Below, one piece after another: positions 1-8,317 of a stretch of 64,000 nt of DNA (position 1 is its first letter; the number at the start of each line of letters is the position of its first letter). Both the position numbers and the translations under genes were made by a program. The notes beneath the pieces were generated by a model. The model was not told where the DNA came from. It saw only the letters and a list, made by a program, of their open reading frames with translations, and made no database searches. The DNA is from Tranquillimonas rosea (GTDB lineage Bacteria > Pseudomonadota > Alphaproteobacteria > Rhodobacterales > Rhodobacteraceae): positions 1 through 64,000 of the forward strand of contig NZ_FOGU01000015.1 in assembly GCF_900111315.1 (NCBI RefSeq), read 5' to 3'.

Positions 1-2144
1 CCGTCGACCGTCACCCGGAAGCCCAGCACGTCCTGGTCCTGGTTGAAGTCGAAGTCGCGGATCACGTCGCTGCCATCCGTCGAGCTGAACGAGAACCCGC
101 CCTGCCCGTCCGAGCTCAGCGTCAGGTCGTAGAAGAACACGTCCTTGCCGACACCGCCGGTCAGGTCGTCGTTCCCCTCGCCGCCGAGGATGTAGTCGTC
201 CCCCGCCTGGCCATCGAGCGTGTCGTCGCCGGTCCCGCCGGACAGGAAGTCGTCTCCCTTGCCGCCGTAGACCCGGTCATCGCCGAACTCGCCGAACAGG
301 ATGTCGTTCCCGACATTGCCGTCGATCTTGTCGTTCTGCGTCCCGCCGAACGCGACGTCATCGCCGGACCCGCCGTCGATCTTGTCCCAGCCCTGCTGGC
401 CGAAGATCGTGTCGTTGCCGCCGTTGCCGAACAGCCAGTCGCCGCTGTCCGACTGGGCAGCGCCGCCCACGTCGGGACCGTCGTCGCAATCGTACGGGGT
501 CTCCAGCTCGGGCAGCGGGCTGTAATCCTCGCACTCGCCATCCATGTTCAGGTCGAGGTCGAACCCGTCGCCGCCGAAGATCAGGTCATCCCCGCCTTCG
601 CCCTTCACCACGTCGGTATTGCCGTTGCCCTGGAGCGTGTCGTCGTCGGCACCACCGAAGATCTTGTCGCGCTGGTTGCCGCCTTCGGCCCAGTCCTCGC
701 CGGTCCCGCCCTTGAGCTTGTCGTACCCGTCGTTGCCTTTCAGCACGTCGTCGCCGCTGCCGCCATAGGCGGCATCGTTGCCGGTCCCGCCATAGATGAC
801 GTCGTCATCGGCGCCGCCGGCAAGCTTGTCGTTGCCGCTGTCGCCGACAAGGAAATCGTCGCCGTTGTTGCCGCGGACGACGTCGTTGCCCGACCCGCCG
901 GAGGCGAAGTCATCGCCCCACTGACCGGCGATCGTGTCCGCGGCGCCTTCGCCGAAGATCGTGTCGTGGCCGCCGCCACCGGTCAGAAGGTCGCAATTGT
1001 CCTCGCCGGTGTCACCCTCGCCGCCCGGCGCCTCGGGGCAGACCTCGCCGTGCTTGGTCGATTGCGGGCCGAACGAAATCGGGTCGCACGCCCAGTCCTC
1101 GTCGCAATCGTAGCCGTCGAGACCCTCGATGTTGCCGTTGTCGCCGAAGATGATGTCATGGCCCGCGGCGCCGTCGACGATGTCCGCCTCGCCGCCGCCG
1201 CGCATCACGTCGCGGCCCGCGTCGCCGTTCATCGTGTCCTTGTCGCCGCCGCCGCTCATCGTGTCCCAGCCACGGCCGCCGAACATCAGGTCGCGGTCGT
1301 CGCCGCCGAACATGGTGTCGTGGCCGCCCTGACCGTCCATCTCGTCGTTGCCGGACCCGCCGTACATGCAGTCGTCACCGTCCTTGGTGGTGTCGGTGCC
1401 GTAGTTCAGGTTCGGGCCGAGACCGCCGCGCACGTCGCCGTACATCTCGTCGTCGTCCGCGCCGCCCAGCATCAGGTCGTCGCCCAGGCCGCCCGCCATC
1501 TTGTCGGCGCCGCTCTGGCCGCCCATGCGGTCGTTGCCGGTCCCGCCGTACATCAGGTCCTTGCCGGTCCCGCCCCACATGCAGTCGTCGCCGCCTTCGC
1601 CGTCCATGCAGTCGTTGCCGGCGCCGCCGTCCATGTAGTCGTTGCCGTCACGCGGGTTGTCGACGTCGATCGTCGCGTCGTCGCCCGACATGATGTCGTT
1701 GCCGTCGCCGCCCCACATCGCATCGTCGTCGAAGCCGCCGATCATGCTGTCGTTGCCGTACTCGCCCCACAGGCAGTCGTCGCCGGTCTCGCCGTTGAGG
1801 TAGTCGTCGTCGCTCGAGAGCGGCGGATAGGGCAGGTAATTGTAATCCCCGTCGTAGCCGTAGAGGTAATCGTCGCCGGACCCGCCGTAGAGGCTGTCCT
1901 CGCCCTCGAGGCCCCAGAGCTTGTCCTGGCCGCCCTCGCCGTTCATGTAGTTGCCGTTCTCGTTGCCGAAGAACGTGTCGTTGCCCTTGCCGGTCTCGAC
2001 GTGATCGGCATCGACGTCCGAGGTCAGCGAACCGATGTCGTCATCGTTTTTGAGCTGCAGGACGCTGGGATAGGGATCCGGGAACGGCTGGTTGGGATCG
2101 CATTCGCCCCAGGTATCGTAGGGAACGGGATTCTTACCGGACAT
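1..2144 (-). CDS. RTX (hemolysin-type Ca2+-binding repeat) protein, 3' end outside window
   Basis: The frame is open from an ATG at 2144 to the left edge (714 residues visible, C-terminus missing). An AAGGAG Shine-Dalgarno sits at 2153-2158. After about 40 residues without signal peptide the protein is almost entirely RTX nonapeptides (GGxGxDxUx), which bind Ca2+ and fold into a parallel beta-roll outside the cell. It ends in the window with a non-repeat stretch (FFYDLTLSSDG region) typical of the cap after an RTX roll. The repeats are unusual: Met often fills the hydrophobic position (DLMYGG, DRMGG, DKMAGG), and Cys recurs (DDCMWGG, NDCMDG), although most RTX exoproteins lack Cys. It lies downstream of a type I exporter on the same strand, but a strong hairpin separates them, so it is probably transcribed separately. 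It is a likely substrate of that exporter. Adhesin, enzyme or structural roles cannot be separated from this fragment. Confidence 0.88.
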   Translation of the reverse strand, partial: MSGKNPVPYDTWGECDPNQPFPDPYPSVLQLKNDDDIGSLTSDVDADHVETGKGNDTFFGNENGNYMNGEGGQDKLWGLEGEDSLYGGSGDDYLYGYDGDYNYLPYPPLSSDDDYLNGETGDDCLWGEYGNDSMIGGFDDDAMWGGDGNDIMSGDDATIDVDNPRDGNDYMDGGAGNDCMDGEGGDDCMWGGTGKDLMYGGTGNDRMGGQSGADKMAGGLGDDLMLGGADDDEMYGDVRGGLGPNLNYGTDTTKDGDDCMYGGSGNDEMDGQGGHDTMFGGDDRDLMFGGRGWDTMSGGGDKDTMNGDAGRDVMRGGGEADIVDGAAGHDIIFGDNGNIEGLDGYDCDEDWACDPISFGPQSTKHGEVCPEAPGGEGDTGEDNCDLLTGGGGHDTIFGEGAADTIAGQWGDDFASGGSGNDVVRGNNGDDFLVGDSGNDKLAGGADDDVIYGGTGNDAAYGGSGDDVLKGNDGYDKLKGGTGEDWAEGGNQRDKIFGGADDDTLQGNGNTDVVKGEGGDDLIFGGDGFDLDLNMDGECEDYSPLPELETPYDCDDGPDVGGAAQSDSGDWLFGNGGNDTIFGQQGWDKIDGGSGDDVAFGGTQNDKIDGNVGNDILFGEFGDDRVYGGKGDDFLSGGTGDDTLDGQAGDDYILGGEGNDDLTGGVGKDVFFYDLTLSSDGQGGFSFSSTDGSDVIRDFDFNQDQDVLGFRVTVD

Positions 2145-2394
2145 CTCTCAATCTCCTTGGCACAGACGGGTCCCCGGACCTTTCCCGGACCGGCCACCGT
2201 CAGGTTTTACGAAAAGCGACCGGGGAAACCGGTCTTCAAATAATGGACAATGCTGTCATCCACGCGGCCATTAGAGACCGCTTCCCGTCCCCGCGCTGCC
2301 CCCATACGGGGATACAAATAGGGATCCGGGCGGCCCCGGAACGCCACGGCCCCCGCCCGGGCGGGCGGGGGCCGGCACACCCGCGCAAGGGGTG
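2145..2394. other. Intergenic gap between HlyD gene and RTX gene
   Basis: Both flanking genes are on the minus strand. The gap holds a GC-rich hairpin just after the HlyD stop codon and then about 200 bp that probably carry the promoter of the RTX gene. No gene is supported here, and no clear -35/-10 pair was recognised. Confidence 0.5.
2347..2374 (-). terminator. Hairpin terminator after the first type I secretion operon
   Basis: A perfect 12-bp inverted repeat (cggcccccgccc / gggcgggggccg) with a 4-nt loop lies about 20 bp past the HlyD stop codon. It has no clear U-run, so termination may be imperfect or Rho-assisted. Its position fits the end of the 7140-2395 operon. Confidence 0.6.
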
Positions 2395-3780
2395 TCAGTT
2401 GTTGCTTTCCTTCATCGCCGTCGACATCCCGCCCAGGACCGGGCTCAGGATGTAATCGGCGACGGTCTGCTCGCCGGTGGCGATCATCACCTGCGCCGGC
2501 ATGCCCGGCTGCACCTCGACATCCGGCACGGCCTCCAGCGCCGCCTCGGGGACCCGCACCTTGACCAGGAAATACCCCCGGCCCGTCGCCTCGTCGACGA
2601 GGCTGTCGGCCGAGACATGCACCACCTCGCCCTCGACGGGGGGCGTGGTGCGGAAGTTGTAGGCGGTCAGCCGCACCCGCGACGCGGCGCCCTCGGCGAC
2701 CTGGTCGACATCCTCGGGGCGGACCTGCGCCTCGACCACGTAGCGCGCGCCGTCGGGCACGATGCGCAGGATCTCCTCGCCGTCCTGGATCACCTCGCCC
2801 GGCGCGGTGAAGCGCAGGCCCAGCACCTTGCCGGTGCGCGGCGCGCGCACCAGCAGGCGCTCCTTGACGTCCTCGTTGGCGACGATGCGCTGGCGGATCT
2901 CGAAGATCCGCTCCTTCACCGCCTGGCGCTCCTCGGTGATCTGCCGGGCGCGGTCGCGGCGCACCTGCAGGATGCGTTCCTCGGTCTCAGAGATCCGCTG
3001 GCGCACCGACTGCACCTGGCTGTCGAGGATGTTGAGATCCCCCAGCAGGGACACCTCGGCCTCGCGCCGCGACAGGTAGCGCGTCTTGGTCACCAGCCCC
3101 TTGTCGTGCAGCACCTTCAGGTCGCCCAGCTCGTCCTGCACCAGGCCCAGCTGCTCGGTCAGCGCCGCCTGCCGCGCCGCCAGGCCGACCAGCTGCTCGT
3201 TCAGCTCCTCGACCCGCTTGCGCAGGATCTCCACCTGGCCGCGCCACATCTCGCGGTTGGTCTCGAACAGCTCCCGCTGGGCCTGCACCATGCCCCCGAA
3301 GGACGCGTCGCGGGCCGTCAGCGCCACCAGCTCGTCCGACAGCGTCATCCCGGCGGCGTCGCGGAACTCGGCCGCGAGCCGTTCGTCGTTGGCCAGCGCG
3401 TTCACCAGCTGGCTCAGCAGGATGTTGTCCTGCGCCCCGGTCATCGTGCCGTCGAGCACGGCCAGCACCTGGCCCTCGGTGACGCGCTCGCCCTCGGTGA
3501 CGCGGACCTCGCGCAAGAGGCCGCCCTCGAGATGCTGCACCACCGGCAGGTCGCCCTCGACCCGGAAGTTGCCCGTGGCCACCACCGCGCTGTGCAGCGG
3601 CGCGCGGGCCGCCCAGGTGCCGAGCCCGCCCCAGAACCCGGCGATCATCAGCACCAGAAGGAAGATCAGCCCGCGGATCCGGGTGGGCGGCCGGGCGCCG
3701 CCGGGGGTATGGGGCGGCAGCGCGTCGCGCAGGGTCAGGTCGCCCGCGGCGCGGGCCGTCGGCAGGGTGTCGGTGCTCAT
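2395..3780 (-). CDS. HlyD-family periplasmic adaptor of type I secretion system
   Basis: 461 residues. It is the membrane fusion protein that links an inner-membrane ABC exporter to an outer-membrane TolC-like channel. A short cytoplasmic N-terminus precedes one membrane segment at about 37-57. The first barrel/lipoyl half follows (VVQHLEGGLLREVRVTEGE region), then a long periplasmic coiled coil (about 130-300), the second lipoyl half (VRAPRTGKVLGL region) and a C-terminal beta-barrel ending MSTAMKESNN. The ATG overlaps the TGA of the upstream ABC gene (ATGA), so translation is probably coupled. An in-frame open stretch continues upstream only as a shadow of the ABC gene. No TolC-type gene is in the window, so the channel must be encoded elsewhere. 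Confidence 0.93.
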   Translation of the reverse strand: MSTDTLPTARAAGDLTLRDALPPHTPGGARPPTRIRGLIFLLVLMIAGFWGGLGTWAARAPLHSAVVATGNFRVEGDLPVVQHLEGGLLREVRVTEGERVTEGQVLAVLDGTMTGAQDNILLSQLVNALANDERLAAEFRDAAGMTLSDELVALTARDASFGGMVQAQRELFETNREMWRGQVEILRKRVEELNEQLVGLAARQAALTEQLGLVQDELGDLKVLHDKGLVTKTRYLSRREAEVSLLGDLNILDSQVQSVRQRISETEERILQVRRDRARQITEERQAVKERIFEIRQRIVANEDVKERLLVRAPRTGKVLGLRFTAPGEVIQDGEEILRIVPDGARYVVEAQVRPEDVDQVAEGAASRVRLTAYNFRTTPPVEGEVVHVSADSLVDEATGRGYFLVKVRVPEAALEAVPDVEVQPGMPAQVMIATGEQTVADYILSPVLGGMSTAMKESNN

Positions 3781-5528
3781 TGGGCCACTCCTTCGGCAAG
3801 CTGCGCCTCGACCGCGGGCCGGCGGCGCAGGATCTCGATCTTGGCGTCGCGCGGCCCCTCGGAGACCTGCGCGCCCATCGGCCGGACCTCGGCCCCCAGC
3901 ACCGCGGTGGCGCGGCCGAAGCGGACCATCCGCCCGGCCTCCATCACCGCGGCGTGGCTGACCGATTTCAGCACGCTCATCCGGTGGGTCACGACGATCA
4001 CCACCGCCCCGCGGGCGGTCGCCCCGGCGATCGCCGCCGACAGCGCCTCCTCGCCCGCGGGGTCGAGATTGGCATTGGGCTCGTCCAGGACGATCAGGCG
4101 CTTGTCGCCGAAGAACGCCCGCGCCAGGCCGATGCGCTGACGCTGACCGGCCGACAGGAACCGTCCCTGGGGCCCGACATCGGCGTTGTAGCCGCCGGGC
4201 AGGGACAGGATCAGCTCGTGCACCTGGGCGCGCTTGGCGGCCTCGACGATGGCCGAGGGCCGGGCGTCGGGATCCATCAGCGCGATGTTCTCGGCCACCG
4301 AGCCACGGAACAACTCGACCTGCTGCGGCAGAAAGCCGGTATAGCGGCCGATCTGCTCGGGCGGCCAGTCGGTCAGGGCCGCGTCGTCGATCCGCACGTA
4401 GCCGCGGGTCAGCGGCTGCAGCCCGACCAGCGCCCGCGCGAGCGTGGTCTTGCCCGCCCCCGAGGGGCCGATCAGGCCCAGCGAGTCGCCGGGCTCGAGC
4501 TGGAAGCTCACGTCGAAGATCAGCGGCTCCTGCCGGGCGGGGGTGACCACCGCGGCGGTCTCGACCGACAGCCGGCCCTGCGGCTCGGGCATCTCCATCA
4601 GCGCGCGCTCCTCGCCCGCCTCCGACATGAGCGCGTTCAGCCGCTGCAGCGCGAGCCGGGCCTGCAGCAAAAGCCGCCAGCCCGAGATCGACTGTTCCAC
4701 CGGCGCGGCGGCGCGGCCCAGCAGGATCGAGGCGGCGATCATCATCCCCGGCCCCATCTGCCCCTGGAGCACCAGGATCACCCCGGTGCCCATGATCGCG
4801 ATCTGCAGGAACATCCGCACCATCTTGGCCAGCGACGTCATCGAGGCGATGCGGTCGTTGGCGCGGGTGCCGAAGCGCATCGCGGCGAAGGATTCGCTCT
4901 CCCACCGGCCCACCAGGGTCGGCGTGCGGCCCATGGCGCGGACGATGTCGGCGTTGCGCAGGATCTCGTCGGCGGTGGCGTTCGAATCCCGCGCCGCCGA
5001 CGAGGCCGCCTTGGCGGGGTCGCGGCCGGTGAGCTCGCTGATCACCCCCAGCGTGAACAGGATCACGATGCCCACCGTCGCCACCGCGCCGAGCAGCGGG
5101 TGGAAGAGGTAGATCAGCGCCACGAACAGGATCGACCAGGGCGCGTCGAGCAGCGCGGTGAAGACCGGCGAGACGACGAAGCCGCGGACCTCGTGCAGGT
5201 CGCGCACCGGCTGGGTGTCCTGCACGCCGCCGGTTCCGCGCACCACCGCGCCCAGGATCTGCGGCCCGAGCCCGGCCTCGAGCCGGTTGCCCAGCCGCGA
5301 GATCAGCCGCTGGCGCAGGGCGTCGAACAGCATGAAGAAGACCAGCGCGATGCCCGCGCCGACGGTGAGCGCCACGAGCGTGGCGATGCTGCCCGAGGAC
5401 AGCACGCGCGAGAACAGCTGCAGCATGTAGAGCGGGGCGGTCAGCACCAGCAGGTTAAGACACAGGCTGGTGACGAAGATGGCGACGATCAGGCCGCGCT
5501 GGCCGTCGAAGACACGCGGGGAACGCAT
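3777..5528 (-). CDS. Type I secretion ABC transporter, permease/ATPase (PrtD-like)
   Basis: 583 residues. It has an N-terminal transmembrane domain (about 15-285) and a C-terminal nucleotide-binding domain. Walker A GPSGAGKT is at 354-361, the signature LSAGQ at 458-462, Walker B LIVLDEP at 477-483 and the H-loop His at 514. It lacks the N-terminal C39-like peptidase domain of HlyB, which places it with PrtD/AprD-type exporters of RTX proteases and similar proteins. It is followed with a 4-nt overlap by the HlyD gene and preceded after 59 bp by the small membrane-protein gene. The ATG at 5528 has a purine-rich AGGAG-like site. The likely substrates are the RTX proteins of this window. A second, clearly separate exporter of the same type is at 46212-47948. 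Confidence 0.94.
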   Translation of the reverse strand: MRSPRVFDGQRGLIVAIFVTSLCLNLLVLTAPLYMLQLFSRVLSSGSIATLVALTVGAGIALVFFMLFDALRQRLISRLGNRLEAGLGPQILGAVVRGTGGVQDTQPVRDLHEVRGFVVSPVFTALLDAPWSILFVALIYLFHPLLGAVATVGIVILFTLGVISELTGRDPAKAASSAARDSNATADEILRNADIVRAMGRTPTLVGRWESESFAAMRFGTRANDRIASMTSLAKMVRMFLQIAIMGTGVILVLQGQMGPGMMIAASILLGRAAAPVEQSISGWRLLLQARLALQRLNALMSEAGEERALMEMPEPQGRLSVETAAVVTPARQEPLIFDVSFQLEPGDSLGLIGPSGAGKTTLARALVGLQPLTRGYVRIDDAALTDWPPEQIGRYTGFLPQQVELFRGSVAENIALMDPDARPSAIVEAAKRAQVHELILSLPGGYNADVGPQGRFLSAGQRQRIGLARAFFGDKRLIVLDEPNANLDPAGEEALSAAIAGATARGAVVIVVTHRMSVLKSVSHAAVMEAGRMVRFGRATAVLGAEVRPMGAQVSEGPRDAKIEILRRRPAVEAQLAEGVAQ

Positions 5529-5587
5529 GGCAGATCTCCTTGCGGAAAGGCGAAGGGCGGTGCGGCGGCCCGGGGGCCGCCGCGCTG

Positions 5588-6118
5588 TCAGAAACCGATG
5601 AGCGCGCGCGCCTCGGCGGCGCCGAGGGCGATCCGCTCGGGCATCGCGCTGCCGAGCGCCACCCCGAGGGCGAGCGCGGCCAGCACCGTCAGCGCGGCGC
5701 CCAGGCGGCGGCGGGCCGGGCGGCGCTCGGCGGCGAGCGCCTCGGCCACCGCGTCGCGGACCATCGGGCCGAGCTCGATGCGCACCGCGCCCTCCAGCCC
5801 GTTCACCGCGCCCTCCATCGCCTCGAGCCGCGCCGCGGCCGCGGCCTCGCGGGCCTCCAGCGTCTCGCCCATCCGGGCCGGCAGGCGGTCGAACATCTCG
5901 CCCACGCGCTTGTGCAGCTCGACGATGTCGCCCTGCCGCGCGAAGCCCGACAGGCCCTTGCCCAGCGATCCGCGCAGCGCGGTCAGGTCGGCCTCGCTCA
6001 GCCGGCGCTCGCCCGCGGCCACGGCCCCCTCCTCGGGGTGCGCCGCCGTGTCGATCCCGGTCTCGTCCTCGTCCGTCTGGGAGGGGACAGCGGTTTCCTG
6101 TGCCATTGCGATAGTCAT
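5588..6118 (-). CDS. Small coiled-coil membrane protein of the type I secretion operon
   Basis: 176 residues, family not recognised. The first 35 residues are acidic and polar. Residues 40-130 are charged and helix-prone, rich in Ala/Glu/Leu (probable coiled coil). A basic stretch (ERRPARRR) then precedes one membrane segment at about 139-158 and a tail of about 18 residues, suggesting a large cytoplasmic part. The ATG overlaps the stop of the LuxR-type gene by 4 nt (ATGA), and the ABC gene follows 59 bp later, so it is an operon member. A protein of the same size and layout lies in the second type I cassette (44299-44895), which suggests a recurrent accessory part of these exporters. A second in-frame Met lies four codons downstream. 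Confidence 0.75.
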   Translation of the reverse strand: MTIAMAQETAVPSQTDEDETGIDTAAHPEEGAVAAGERRLSEADLTALRGSLGKGLSGFARQGDIVELHKRVGEMFDRLPARMGETLEAREAAAAARLEAMEGAVNGLEGAVRIELGPMVRDAVAEALAAERRPARRRLGAALTVLAALALGVALGSAMPERIALGAAEARALIGF

Positions 6119-7140
6119 AGCGAACGCTCCATGGATGCCTGCCAGGTCAGCAGCTGCGCCATCTCGGCCCGGCAGCTGACATTCATCTTGGACAGGACGC
6201 GCTTGGCGTAGGTGTTGAAGGTCTCGACCTTGAGGCCGGCGATCTCGGCGGCCGTGCGGTTGGAATGGCCCGCCCGCATCAGCGCGGCGACCCGCGCCTC
6301 GGTCGGGGTCAGACCCATCCGCCGGGCCAGGAGCTCGATCCGCTTCTGCTCGGGCGGCATCGGCAGCATCGCCAGCACCAGCGGCGCCGTCGCGCCGTCG
6401 GGCGCGTAGAGCGACAGCGACAGCGGGACATGCGCCGTCTTCCCGGCGCCGCGCAGGATCAGGACGAACTCGGTCTTGGCGGGGTCGGACGCGCCGGCGG
6501 TCTCGGCCAGGGCGGCGCGCAGGGCGCGGGTCTCGGGCTCGCGCGCGGCGCAGATGCCCTGGGGCCCGGCGCGCAGCAGCGTGCCCTCGGCCAGAAGCTC
6601 GCGCGCCGCGGTGTTGGCCTTGAGCACATGCCCCGCCGCATCCAGCACCAGCACCGCGGCGTTCACCCGGCGGCTGATCATCCACAGCATCGCGTCGTCG
6701 GAGAGATCCGACAGCGCGCCGCCCACCTGGGCGACGATCATCCGCCGCAGGCCGCTCCAGACGGTGCGCAGCAACTCGGCCGCCGCGGTCGCGGCGGCGT
6801 CGGTGTGCAGGGCGACGTGATCCTCGATCCCGCTGTCGAAGCGGCAGCGCAGGATCACCCAGCGGGCCGCGGGACCGCCGGCGGGATCCACCGCCAGCCC
6901 CATCAGCGCGCCGGGATCGCCGGCGATCTGCGCCACCTCGACCAGCCGGCCGGGCTCCCCCGCCGGGGCCGCGGCGCGGGCCGTCGGCGCCCCGGTGGCA
7001 CAGGAGGTGACCGTCAGGCCGCCCCCCGCGACATCGAGGCACGCCACGGACATCCTCGAGAGACTCCCGAGGATGTCGTGCAGCGCGTCCGAGCGAACCA
7101 TCTCGCTCGTATTGAAAAGGCTTCTCTCAATGATACTCAT
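6115..7140 (-). CDS. LuxR-type transcriptional regulator with sensory-like N-terminus
   Basis: 341 residues. The C-terminal helix-turn-helix (about 277-330) starts LTPTEARVAALMRAG and includes the recognition-helix region VETFNTYAKRVLSKM, as in LuxR/GerE regulators. The N-terminal 260 residues look like a degenerate GAF/PAS-type sensor. The stretch at about 165-200 (VNAAVLVLDAAGHVLKANTA) resembles a PAS fold. No receiver domain or acyl-homoserine-lactone domain is evident. It heads the type I secretion operon and overlaps the next gene by 4 nt, so it probably regulates its own operon. It is divergent from a second regulator at 7642. The ligand is unknown. Confidence 0.85.
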   Translation of the reverse strand: MSIIERSLFNTSEMVRSDALHDILGSLSRMSVACLDVAGGGLTVTSCATGAPTARAAAPAGEPGRLVEVAQIAGDPGALMGLAVDPAGGPAARWVILRCRFDSGIEDHVALHTDAAATAAAELLRTVWSGLRRMIVAQVGGALSDLSDDAMLWMISRRVNAAVLVLDAAGHVLKANTAARELLAEGTLLRAGPQGICAAREPETRALRAALAETAGASDPAKTEFVLILRGAGKTAHVPLSLSLYAPDGATAPLVLAMLPMPPEQKRIELLARRMGLTPTEARVAALMRAGHSNRTAAEIAGLKVETFNTYAKRVLSKMNVSCRAEMAQLLTWQASMERSL

Positions 7141-7641
7141 GAATCCCCCCCCGGAAACTCATTTCGAAAGATAGAAAGGTGATTAAATGACTTTCCGACC
7201 CATCCGAGTTTAAATGCTATCGGCTGAAATTCGCCGCTCCGATCTATAGCACGAATCGGCGGAAAATAAGCTGCGCGAAAGGACTAAGTATCCGGATTGA
7301 GCTTTGCGCCCGAGGGAGTAGATCGAATTGTCAGCGGCGCGGAGACTGGCAATGCGGATACAAGTATTTGCCGGCGTGGCCTCTTGGCGAATCGTATTAC
7401 AACCATGGCGTGCAGGCGGGTGCAATTCCACCCAAAGGCGAAGACGTCCGGGGGGACATTCCGTATCGCGATATGTGACGCAATAAGATTTCAAGTATTT
7501 TCAGTTATTTAAAGAAATATGGTGATTTAATGGCAGAGATGTGCAACTTTACGCCCTAAGGGGAAGGGTCTGGGGCGGAGCCCCCGTACTCTCGATATTG
7601 GAATAATTTTTTTACTGTAAATCCTTTGAAAGGGTTTACCG
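7141..7641. other. AT-richer divergent regulatory region between two LuxR-type genes
   Basis: This 500-bp gap is visibly lower in GC than its surroundings and separates divergent regulators, so promoters for both are expected here. A short hairpin (ggggc-gga-gcccc) is at 7572-7584 and a second one covers the ribosome binding site of the 7642 gene. A 94-codon open frame on the minus strand (7210-7494) has no recognisable features and is not called as a gene. Confidence 0.5.
7617..7639 (+). promoter_or_regulatory. Hairpin covering the ribosome binding site of the 7642 gene
   Basis: The sequence gtaaatcc-tttgaaa-gggtttac can form an 8-bp RNA stem with one G-U pair, extendable by two A-U pairs. 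The 3' arm contains the Shine-Dalgarno AAAGGG (7629-7634), 7 nt before the ATG. This suggests translational control by occlusion of the ribosome binding site. It is seen in sequence only. Confidence 0.45.
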
Positions 7642-8307
7642 ATGGGTCTTTATATTGTCTCCCGGCAATCGCTCTCCCGGGAATTGATCGTCTCGTTCCT
7701 GACCTCCGAGGGATTTCAGCCCGACGGGGTCGTGGAATCGCTCCACAACCTCCCGCCAGAGGAAACGGAACCGACGATCCTCCTCCATGTCGGCGCCGGG
7801 GACTGTCCCGAGAGCGGGCAATTGGCGGCCTTCCGCGGCCGCTGTCCCGAGGCGCGGATCGTGCTTCTGGCGACCGAGCAGATCTGCGGCGCGCTCGAAC
7901 AGGCGGTGCTCTCGAACGTCGAGGCGGTGGTCTCGGACCGCACCTCGATGCGGACCCTGGCGGGAATCCTGACGGTGGTGCACCAGGGCTTCCGGGTGGC
8001 GCCGCCGCTGGCCCCCGCGGGGGCCGAGCCCCCGGCCTCGCTGGCCGCCCTGCGCCCTGCGGCGGAGCCCGCCGCACCGACCCGTCCCGCGGCGACCGAC
8101 CTCGCCGCGCGGGGCATCCGCCTGTCCGAGCGCGAGCTCTGCGTCATCAAGAAGCTGCGCGACGGGGTGTCGAACAAGGACATCGCCAAGGACCTGCAGA
8201 TCGTCGAGAGCACGGTGAAGGTTCACCTGCGCGCCTGCTATCGGAAGATCGGCGTGCGCAACCGCACCCAGGCGGCGATCTGGGCGGCGCAGAACCTGCC
8301 GGGGTAA
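7642..8307 (+). CDS. Orphan LuxR-family regulator with degenerate receiver-like domain
   Basis: 221 residues. The C-terminal LuxR/GerE helix-turn-helix (161-221) reads LSERELCVIKKLRDGVSNKD, with VESTVKVHLRACYRKIG as recognition region. Residues 1-115 resemble a response-regulator receiver in strand pattern, but the position expected for the phosphorylated Asp reads ILLHVGAG, so phosphorylation is unlikely. A Pro/Ala-rich linker (about 116-155) joins the domains. It is a paralogue of the 63077-63688 gene, with the same layout and the same ending (NRTQAA(I/L)(W/Y)AA). The start has an AAAGGG site sequestered in a hairpin. No partner histidine kinase is present. It lies between secretion and capsule genes and probably controls one of them. 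Confidence 0.85.
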   Translation: MGLYIVSRQSLSRELIVSFLTSEGFQPDGVVESLHNLPPEETEPTILLHVGAGDCPESGQLAAFRGRCPEARIVLLATEQICGALEQAVLSNVEAVVSDRTSMRTLAGILTVVHQGFRVAPPLAPAGAEPPASLAALRPAAEPAAPTRPAATDLAARGIRLSERELCVIKKLRDGVSNKDIAKDLQIVESTVKVHLRACYRKIGVRNRTQAAIWAAQNLPG

Positions 8308-8317
8308 TCCGCCCGGC

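Noticed and set aside
966-2243. Open frame on the + strand opposite the left-edge RTX gene
   Set aside because: Its translation is a repetitive Val/Ala/His pattern that only mirrors the nonapeptide repeats on the other strand.
7210-7494. 94-codon minus-strand frame in the AT-rich gap
   Set aside because: There is no ribosome site, domain or similarity by eye; Cys/Arg-rich composition is unlike its neighbours, and its position in a divergent promoter region argues against a gene.
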